A stretch of 64,000 nucleotides of DNA from Actinomycetota bacterium (GTDB lineage Bacteria; Actinomycetota; Actinomycetes; S36-B12; UBA10799). Location: contig JACJWR010000001.1 of NCBI GenBank assembly GCA_020637055.1, positions 186,001 through 250,000 of the forward strand, written 5' to 3'. The notes under the pieces were generated by a model that saw only the letters and a program-made list of their open reading frames with translations, had not been told where the DNA came from and made no database searches. Numbering within the stretch: position 1 is the first letter of the stretch; every line of letters begins with the position of its first letter. The translations under genes and the position numbers were made by a program. This document shows positions 58,209 to 64,000 of the stretch, piece by piece.

Positions 58209-60560
58209 GTGAGCGCGACAACCGAGGCCGAACAGCCGAGCACACCCGCACCGGCGGCCAAGAAGAAGAAGCCGTTGTGGTGGCGCATCGTCCGAGTGCT
58301 GCTCGCGATCCTGCTGGTGCTGGTGCTGCTGGCCGTGGCCTACGTCAGCTACCTGTGGTTCCGGGTGCCGAGGGAGAACCTCGACCCGATGCGGCCCGGA
58401 GACCTGACCCTCTCGACGTCGGCGGGCGAACCACTGACGGCAGGTCCGTTCACGGTCGCGGTGGACTCCGGCGACGATCCGGGCATCACCATCACCCAGA
58501 CCGACGGTGCGACCCCGGTGTGGTTCAGCGATCCGGGCACCGCATTCCTCGCCGCGGGCGTGGGGAAGGTCGACTGGAAGGAGCGCTACGGATTCTTCTG
58601 GCCCGACGTCGAGCGTTCGGAATCGCTCACCGACCAGTCGGTGGACCAGGTCTCCCGCGACGGCGACGGCATCACCATCAGCGGCCGACTGTCCGGTGGC
58701 GACGTCTCCGCGCCGTACACGATGAAACTGGCACCGGTGGTCAAGTCGGACACCGTCACCGTGCTGGGCATGGACGTCACCGTCGACCTCGCCAGCAACG
58801 GCGAACCGGTGACCTCGGTGATGCTCACCAACGGCCTGAGCGCCGACGAGCAGGTCTACGGCTTCGGTGAGCAGTTCCGCGACTTCAATCTGGTGGGAAG
58901 CACCTTCAGCGTGCTGGTACAGGAGCAGGGCATCGGCCGGGGCGAACAGCCGATCACCTTCCTGGCCGATCTGACGAACTGGGCGGGGGCCAATCTCGGC
59001 GTCACCTACGCCGCCTGGCCCACCTACGTCACCAGCACGAATCGTTCCTTCGCCCTGGCCAACACGGAAACCTCAGGCGGATTCGGCGTGGCCGACCTCA
59101 GCCGCGACGGGCAGGTGTCGCTGGAAACCTGGTCGAACGCGCTGAGTGCGGAGGTGGTGGCGGCGGATTCGCCGACCGACCTGGTGGCCGCCCGCGCCGC
59201 CGGCAAGGAGTTCCCGGAACTGGCCGAGTGGTCCCAGGACGGCGCCGTGCTGGGCCTGCAGGGCGGCACCGACAAGGTCCGTTCGGTGGTGGCCGAGATG
59301 CAGCAGGCCGGGGCGGAGATCTCCGGCGTCTGGCTGCAGGACTGGGTGGGCAAGCGGACCACGAGTTTCGGCAGCCAACTGTGGTGGACCTGGCAGTTGG
59401 ACGAACAGTTGTACCCCGGGTGGGACCAGATGGTCGCCGACTTCAACGCCGAGGGGATCGAGGTGCTCACCTACGTCAACCCCTTCCTCGCCGATGCCTC
59501 GGAGAAGAACGTGCCGGGGCTACGCAACCTCTACGCCGAAGCCGAAGAACAAGGCTTCCTGGTCAAGAACGCCGAGGGCGGCACCTATGTGATCGAGACG
59601 GTCGGCTTCCCGGTCGGGCTGATGGATCTGACGAATCCGGCAGCCCGCGAGTGGTACGCCGACGTGATCGCCACCGAAGTCATCGGCAAGGGGGCCGCCG
59701 GCTTCATGGCCGACTTCGGGGAGGCCTTGCCCTTCGACGCCGCACTGTTCGAGGGTGATCCGCTGCAGCAGCACAACCGCTACCCGCAACTGTGGGCCGA
59801 AACCGTGCGGATGGCCTGCGACAAGGCGGGTGAGCCGGACTGCCTGGCCTTCATGCGTTCGTCGTTCCTCGGCTCGCCCGAGCAGGTTCCGATGCAGTGG
59901 GCCGGCGACCAGATGGTGACGTTCGCGCCGCAGGACGGCTTGGAGTCGGTGGTGCTCGGCATGAACGCCGGGGGTGTGTCGGGCAACCCGCTGTGGCACA
60001 GCGACATCGGCGGCTACACCAGCATCAACGCCGTGGTGAAGGACTACGTGCGACCGTCCAACCTGAACGCCCGCTGGGCCGAGTTGCAGGCGTTCGGCAC
60101 CATGATGCGCACGCACGAGACCAACCGGCCGGAAAATAACCAGCAGGTGTACGACACGGAAGAGACCCGGGCGCAATTCGCTCGTGCGACCCAGATCTTC
60201 GCCGCGCTCGAGGACTACCGCGCCACCGTGATCGAAGAGGCGGTCACCACCGGGGTTCCGGCCATGCGCCACAGTTGGCTGGTCTACCCGGGAACCAAGG
60301 CGGCCGAGGCGGATCTGCAGTTCTTCCTCGGCGAGCACTTGCTCATGGCCCCGGTCACCGGCAATGACGCGACCACCACGAAGGTCACCTTGCCACCGGG
60401 GACCTGGGTCCACATCTTCACCGGTGCCAGCTACCAGGGCGACCAGGAGATCGAAGTCGATTCACCGATCGGCACTCCGGCGGCGTTCGTGAAGCAGGGC
60501 GATCCGGTGGGTGACGAGATCCGCAGCGCGATGAAGGATGCGGGCCTGACGACCGGCTGA
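58209..60560 (+). CDS. Membrane-anchored GH31 glycosidase, sulfoquinovosidase-like
   Basis: 783 residues. A Lys-rich start and one transmembrane helix (about 25-49) anchor it with the enzyme outside. The catalytic domain follows the YihQ type: LGLQGGTD, GVWLQDWVGKRTTSFG, nucleophile Asp502 in FMADFGEALP, WAGDQ, acid/base Asp599 in HSDIGGYT and MRTHETNRP. Sulfoquinovosidases release sulfoquinovose from plant and algal sulfolipid. Of the QQRW signature, both Gln and the Trp are in place, but the Arg that contacts the sulfonate aligns with Gln (SFGSQLWW). Substrate may therefore differ. No sulfoglycolysis or transport genes are adjacent. Alignment was made by eye from memory of E. coli YihQ. Confidence 0.82.
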   Translation: MSATTEAEQPSTPAPAAKKKKPLWWRIVRVLLAILLVLVLLAVAYVSYLWFRVPRENLDPMRPGDLTLSTSAGEPLTAGPFTVAVDSGDDPGITITQTDGATPVWFSDPGTAFLAAGVGKVDWKERYGFFWPDVERSESLTDQSVDQVSRDGDGITISGRLSGGDVSAPYTMKLAPVVKSDTVTVLGMDVTVDLASNGEPVTSVMLTNGLSADEQVYGFGEQFRDFNLVGSTFSVLVQEQGIGRGEQPITFLADLTNWAGANLGVTYAAWPTYVTSTNRSFALANTETSGGFGVADLSRDGQVSLETWSNALSAEVVAADSPTDLVAARAAGKEFPELAEWSQDGAVLGLQGGTDKVRSVVAEMQQAGAEISGVWLQDWVGKRTTSFGSQLWWTWQLDEQLYPGWDQMVADFNAEGIEVLTYVNPFLADASEKNVPGLRNLYAEAEEQGFLVKNAEGGTYVIETVGFPVGLMDLTNPAAREWYADVIATEVIGKGAAGFMADFGEALPFDAALFEGDPLQQHNRYPQLWAETVRMACDKAGEPDCLAFMRSSFLGSPEQVPMQWAGDQMVTFAPQDGLESVVLGMNAGGVSGNPLWHSDIGGYTSINAVVKDYVRPSNLNARWAELQAFGTMMRTHETNRPENNQQVYDTEETRAQFARATQIFAALEDYRATVIEEAVTTGVPAMRHSWLVYPGTKAAEADLQFFLGEHLLMAPVTGNDATTTKVTLPPGTWVHIFTGASYQGDQEIEVDSPIGTPAAFVKQGDPVGDEIRSAMKDAGLTTG

Positions 60561-60585
60561 CCGACGCCGGCTTCCCCCGCAGCCA

Positions 60586-60628
60586 CCCGCGAGCGGACGC
60601 CGCGGCCCCCCTCCCGCGAGCGGACGCC
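60586..60628. repeat. Direct repeat of 16 nt in the GH31-metX gap
   Basis: CCCGCGAGCGGACGCC occurs at 60586-60601 and again at 60613-60628. A 10-nt inverted copy of its core, CGCTCGCGGG, lies at 60679-60688, so either direct copy can form a hairpin with it. The gap 60561-60731 lies between two convergent genes and contains no coding frame I can support; further G/C runs follow to 60720. It may serve as a bidirectional terminator. Confidence 0.55.
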
Positions 60629-60731
60629 TTTGTCGCGCTAGGCGGGCCGAATCGGCTCCCTAGTGTCACGAACCCGTACGCTCGCGGGTAGGGGCCGGGC
60701 CCGGGCGGGGCCAGGGCCGGGACGAGGCTGA

Positions 60732-61931
60732 TTAGGCGCAGTGGGCCCGGCGCCGGGCGGCGAGGGACAGTTCCAGCGCCTCGCGCAGTTGCCGTCCGAC
60801 CGCCTCCGACTCCAGCAGGAAGGCGTCGTGGCCATAGGGCGACTCGATCACCCGCAGCGGTCCGGCGCTCGGCACCGCATCGACGATCTGCTGCTGCAGC
60901 CGCAACGGGTACAGCCGGTCGGAATCGATCCCCGACACGATCATGGGCACCTCGATCTGCTGCAGCGCCTTGACGACCCCGCCGCGGTCACGGCCGACGT
61001 CGTGTGTGGTCATGGCGTCGGTCAGAGCGACGTAGGTGCCCGCGTCGAACCTGTTGATCAGTTTGTCCGCGTGGTGATCGAGGTAGCTCTGCACCGCGAA
61101 TCTGTGACCCGATCCGGCGTAGGCCTGTGAGAGGGTCGGGGCGCCCAACGGCGATTCCCCGTCCTGCTCGTCGCGCCCGAAGCGGATCGCAAGTTCGTCC
61201 TCGGTGCGGTAGGTGAGGTGGGCGATCCGGCGAGCGATCCCCAACCCGGTGGCGGGGAAGGTCCCCTGTGCGGCGTAGTCGCCACCGCACCAGTCCGGAT
61301 CGGCCAGGATCGCCTGGATCTGGGTGGTCTGGGTGCCGATCTGGTCGGCCGAGGCGAACGCGCTGGTGGCGCCGACCCAGGCGGCATCAACCCGGTGACC
61401 GAACATGGCGCACCATTCCAGCGCCCTCATACCACCCATCGAGCCGCCGGCGACGAGGGCGAAGCGCTCGATTCCGAGGTAGTCGGCCAACAACGCCTCC
61501 ACCCGCACCTGGTCGCGGATGGTGATGCGCGGGAAGCGTGACCCGTAAGGCGCGCCGTCCTCGGCCAGGCTGGAGGGCCCCGTGGTGCCCTGGCAGCCGC
61601 CGAGGGTGTTGCTGGAGACGACGAACCAGCGGTCGGTATCGATCGCCTTGCCCGGACCGACGTTGGCATCCCACCAGCCGGGGGTGGTCTGGCCGCCGTG
61701 CACCCCGCCCGCCGCATGGGCGTCCCCGGTGAGGGCGTGCAGCACCAGCACCGCGTTGTCACCGGCCCGATTGAGCGTGCCGTACGTCTCGTACGCCACC
61801 GTCACCTCGGGAAGGTGCCCACCCAGTTCGAGGTCCAACGCCCCGAGGTGGGTGTAACGGCGGGCGGCGTGGCCCAACTGCTGCGGCGTCCGGGTGGTGG
61901 ACGCCGCAGCAGGGCCGGTCTGGTGGGTCAT
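60732..61931 (-). CDS. metX: Homoserine O-acetyltransferase
   Basis: 399 residues of the alpha/beta-hydrolase acetyltransferase family. It activates homoserine for methionine synthesis. LHALTGDAHAAG, NTLGGCQGTTGPSS and the nucleophile elbow GGSMGGMRALEW are typical, with the catalytic Asp (GIDSDRLYP) and His (YGHDAFLLE) near the end. ATG 61931 lies 5 nt after metY on the same strand, so both are under the SAM-IV riboswitch upstream of metY. A succinyl donor is less likely from the overall MetX type, but cannot be fully excluded by sequence. Confidence 0.94.
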   Translation of the reverse strand: MTHQTGPAAASTTRTPQQLGHAARRYTHLGALDLELGGHLPEVTVAYETYGTLNRAGDNAVLVLHALTGDAHAAGGVHGGQTTPGWWDANVGPGKAIDTDRWFVVSSNTLGGCQGTTGPSSLAEDGAPYGSRFPRITIRDQVRVEALLADYLGIERFALVAGGSMGGMRALEWCAMFGHRVDAAWVGATSAFASADQIGTQTTQIQAILADPDWCGGDYAAQGTFPATGLGIARRIAHLTYRTEDELAIRFGRDEQDGESPLGAPTLSQAYAGSGHRFAVQSYLDHHADKLINRFDAGTYVALTDAMTTHDVGRDRGGVVKALQQIEVPMIVSGIDSDRLYPLRLQQQIVDAVPSAGPLRVIESPYGHDAFLLESEAVGRQLREALELSLAARRRAHCA

Positions 61932-61936
61932 GATGC

Positions 61937-63253
61937 TCAGGCCGTCTTGGCCGCTCGGAAACCGGCGTCGAGGTCGGCGAGGATATCGTCGATGTTCTCG
62001 ATGCCGACCGCGAGGCGCACCAGGCCCGGGGTCACACCCGCGGCCAACTGTTCCTCGGCGGTCAACTGGGAGTGGGTGGTCGACGCGGGGTGGATCACGA
62101 GGCTCCGGACGTCTCCGATGTTCGCGACGTGGCTGTGCAGCTCGAGCGCCTCCACGAAGGCCTTGCCGGCTTCCACACCGCCATCGATCTCGAAGGCCAA
62201 CACCGCGCCGGTGCCCTTCGGTGCGTACTTGCGCCCGAGTTCGTACCACGGACTCGACGGCAGACCGGCGTAGTTGACACTGAGCACCTCCGGGCGTCCG
62301 CTCAGCCACTCGGCGACCTTCTTGGCGTTGTCGTTGTGCCGCTCCACCCGCAGGCTCAGCGTCTCCAGCCCCTGCGCGATCAACCAGGCGTTGAACGGGG
62401 CGACCGCAGCGCCGAGGTCACGCAGCAGCTGCACCCGCGCCTTGAGGATGAAGGCCAGGTTCGCGCCGAGAGCCGAGCCGACGCCGAGGTCGCGGGCGTA
62501 CACCAGACCGTGGTAGCTCGGGTCGGGCTCGTTGTAGTTCGGGAACTTGGCCGGATCGGCTCCGAAGTCGAAGTTCCCGGAATCGACGATCACACCGGCG
62601 ACCGCAGTGCCGTGGCCGCCGAGGTACTTGGTGGCTGAGTGGACCACGATGTCCGCGCCCCACTCGATCGGCCGGATCAGGTACGGCGTCGCCACGGTGT
62701 TGTCGACGATCAACGGCACCCCGGCTTCGTGGGCGACGGCAGCGACTCCGGCGATGTCGAGGACGTCATTCTTGGGGTTGGCGATGCTCTCCCCGAAGAA
62801 GGCCTTGGTGTTGGGCTTGACCGCGGCCCGCCACGAGTCGAGGTCGTCCGGATCCTCCACGAACGACACCTCGACGCCCAGCTTCGGCAGGGTGTAGTGG
62901 AACAGGTTGTAGGTGCCGCCGTACAGGCTCGGGCTGGACACGACGTGATCGCCGGCCTCGGCGATGTTGAGGATGGCCAGCGTCTCGGCGGCCTGCCCGC
63001 TGGCCACGAGCAGCGCGCCGACGCCGCCCTCCAGCGAGGCGATGCGCTCCTCCACCACCGCCTGGGTGGGGTTCATGATCCGGGTGTAGATGTTGCCGAA
63101 TTCCTTCAGCCCGAACAGGTTCGCCGCATGGTTGGTGTCGTTGAACGTGTACGAGGTCGTCTGGTAGATCGGCAGTGCCCTGGCGTTCGTGTCGCCGTCG
63201 GGGGTTTGACCGACGTGAATCTGGCGAGTCTCAAAAGACCATCCGTCAGACAT
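61937..63253 (-). CDS. metY: O-acetylhomoserine sulfhydrylase
   Basis: 438-residue PLP enzyme of the Cys/Met metabolism family. It makes homocysteine from O-acetylhomoserine and sulfide. Opening GWSFETRQIHVGQTPDGDTNARALPIYQT and the PLP lysine in HSATKYLGGHG are diagnostic. ATG 63253 is the start, with AGGAGCGGAAG upstream. The 5' leader of about 100 nt between aptamer and start codon can host the expression platform. It is the first gene of metY-metX. Confidence 0.95.
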   Translation of the reverse strand: MSDGWSFETRQIHVGQTPDGDTNARALPIYQTTSYTFNDTNHAANLFGLKEFGNIYTRIMNPTQAVVEERIASLEGGVGALLVASGQAAETLAILNIAEAGDHVVSSPSLYGGTYNLFHYTLPKLGVEVSFVEDPDDLDSWRAAVKPNTKAFFGESIANPKNDVLDIAGVAAVAHEAGVPLIVDNTVATPYLIRPIEWGADIVVHSATKYLGGHGTAVAGVIVDSGNFDFGADPAKFPNYNEPDPSYHGLVYARDLGVGSALGANLAFILKARVQLLRDLGAAVAPFNAWLIAQGLETLSLRVERHNDNAKKVAEWLSGRPEVLSVNYAGLPSSPWYELGRKYAPKGTGAVLAFEIDGGVEAGKAFVEALELHSHVANIGDVRSLVIHPASTTHSQLTAEEQLAAGVTPGLVRLAVGIENIDDILADLDAGFRAAKTA

Positions 63254-63352
63254 GTTGTTCTTCCGCTCCTGTCGCAGATACTCGCTGGGCTGCACCATGG
63301 CGGGGATACCGTCCTCGCCCGGGCGTAGCCCAGTGGGTCCGGAATGCTCCGT

Positions 63353-63467
63353 GACCCGCGCTTGCCGGTTCACTTTTGTGGCCGACCTGGTCGTTCCTCA
63401 GTTGCACCCCACCGCGGTGGAGGGTTGCAGACCAGCAAGCTGAGGCTTGGCGCTGGTTCTCTTGACC
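63353..63467 (-). promoter_or_regulatory. SAM-IV riboswitch upstream of metY
   Basis: On the minus strand the consensus blocks appear in order: GGTCAAGAG at the 5' end, CCAGCGCCAAGC, GCTTGCTGG, GCAACCCTCC, CCGCGGTGGGGTGC, ACGACCAGGT and GGCAAGCGCGGGTC at the 3' end. These match the mycobacterial SAM-IV aptamer with the expected distances (about 115 nt). High SAM should lower metY-metX expression. The hairpin GGGTC-A-CGGA-GCAT-TCCG-GACCC directly downstream shares the last five nucleotides of the aptamer. Confidence 0.92.
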
Positions 63468-63549
63468 TAACGAGAACGGTAGCAGAGCATTCGGGGTCGG
63501 GCAACGGCCGAGGATCCCGCTGCGCGGCGCGCCGATCCGCGCGGCTTCC

Positions 63550-63777
63550 TCAGGCCGCCGTCGGATCCGGCTGGTGCACGCCGAACGAGTCGGCCGGCCG
63601 TGGGAGCAGACCGCCGTTGATTCCGGGTTCGTCGTCCGGCCCCGTCATGATGCCCCAGTAGGTGGAGCCGGTGAACTCGCCGTAGTCCTCGAACTCCCAG
63701 TCGAATACGGCGCTGTAGAACGCCTTCGCCCGTTCCACGTCATCGGCCTGGATCTCGAAATGCACAACACGCGACAT
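63550..63777 (-). pseudogene. Truncated VOC-fold protein
   Basis: 75 residues, MSRVVHFEIQADDVERAKAFYSAVFDW and onward, matching the first half of a one-domain VOC (glyoxalase-like) protein of about 115-125 residues. After GGLLPRP the frame drifts into unrelated sequence and stops. The second metal-binding half is absent from all frames downstream as far as the riboswitch. GAGGAGG and ATG are intact. Either a decayed gene or a very short variant that works as an oligomer. Confidence 0.6.
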
Positions 63778-63884
63778 GTGACCTCCTCGGCTGGTGCCCT
63801 CGCGGGTCTCCTCGGAGTTCTACCGTCGGCGGCCATGACGATGCTCGTCGAGGACAGGCCCACGAGTGTGGGTTCGTGGACGGA

Positions 63885-64000
63885 TCAGGCCTCGCGCCGC
63901 GCCACCACAACCGCGTCCAGTGCCGGCCTGGGCGCGCCTGCGACCTGGCGTTCGCGCACCTCGGCAAGCTCCACGGTCCAGGTCCCGGGGGCGGTCTCGA
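63885..64000 (-). CDS. C-terminal end of a protein cut by the window edge
   Basis: The frame entering from the right edge reads ETAPGTWTVELAEVRERQ and ends at TGA 63885-63887. Codon third positions are GC-rich like real genes here. The 38 visible residues have the look of the end of a class I methyltransferase, but this is a guess. The 107 nt between it and the VOC fragment show no signal. Confidence 0.45.
   Translation of the reverse strand, partial: ETAPGTWTVELAEVRERQVAGAPRPALDAVVVARREA

Overview
The window is chromosomal DNA of a high-GC actinomycete. GC-rich third codon positions, frequent GTG starts, ATGA/GTGA start-stop overlaps, a WhiB regulator, a Crp regulator, an RsiG-like protein, a SAM-IV riboswitch and many putative leaderless promoters all point there. 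I see no rRNA, CRISPR array, insertion sequence, prophage or integron. The only broken-looking gene is a short VOC fragment near the right end. The species cannot be named from the sequence.

Left third (1-21.5 kb). This follows, from memory, the gene order of the Rv3659c-Rv3683 block of Mycobacterium tuberculosis: a Tad-type pilus ATPase (cut by the window edge) with Ssd, a HAD phosphatase, an alpha/beta hydrolase, the MarP periplasmic protease, a NUDIX hydrolase, a TlpA-like thioredoxin, endonuclease III, Crp, a metallo-beta-lactamase-fold protein, a RidA protein, a DUF4177 protein, a pair of ArsA/Get3-like ATPases, a WhiB4-like protein, a PonA2-like penicillin-binding protein and a metallophosphoesterase. 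Inserted or exchanged here are a degenerate Fic protein, a deacetylase-fold protein, NhaA, a holin-like protein and an RsiG-like c-di-GMP-binding anti-sigma factor.

Middle (21.5-48.9 kb). A secreted RCC1 beta-propeller protein, a cytochrome b-molybdopterin oxidoreductase fusion, tRNA-Pro, the asd-lysC pair, recR-dnaX with the SRP RNA, two tRNA-Ser genes flanking a LytR_C protein, a cysteine-peptidase-like lipoprotein, a universal stress protein, a GGDEF-EAL membrane protein, a three-subunit proton-translocating transhydrogenase operon carrying the tRNA adenosine deaminase, a tocopherol-cyclase-like protein, a geranylgeranyl-reductase-family flavoprotein, a cation efflux protein, a PAC2 protein, a DUF1990 protein and a YjbQ protein.

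Right third (48.9-64 kb). A two-gene operon matches TmsA/TmsB (BfaA/BfaB), which make 10-methyl branched fatty acids. Divergent from it is a circularly permuted ATP-grasp / alpha-E / transglutaminase operon. Then come a small envelope cluster ending in a TAT-exported metallophosphoesterase, a membrane-anchored GH31 enzyme of the sulfoquinovosidase type with a changed sulfonate-binding residue, and metY-metX under a SAM-IV riboswitch.

Points most worth a look: a well-placed Shine-Dalgarno followed by an AUC start codon at 7548; an RsiG homologue plus a probable c-di-GMP phosphodiesterase in one window; three palindromes between whiB4 and ponA2; the QQRW-to-QQQW change in the GH31 enzyme; a hairpin that competes with the 3' end of the SAM-IV aptamer; and an uncharacterised Cys-His lipoprotein. 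No complete new defence or mobile system is visible.
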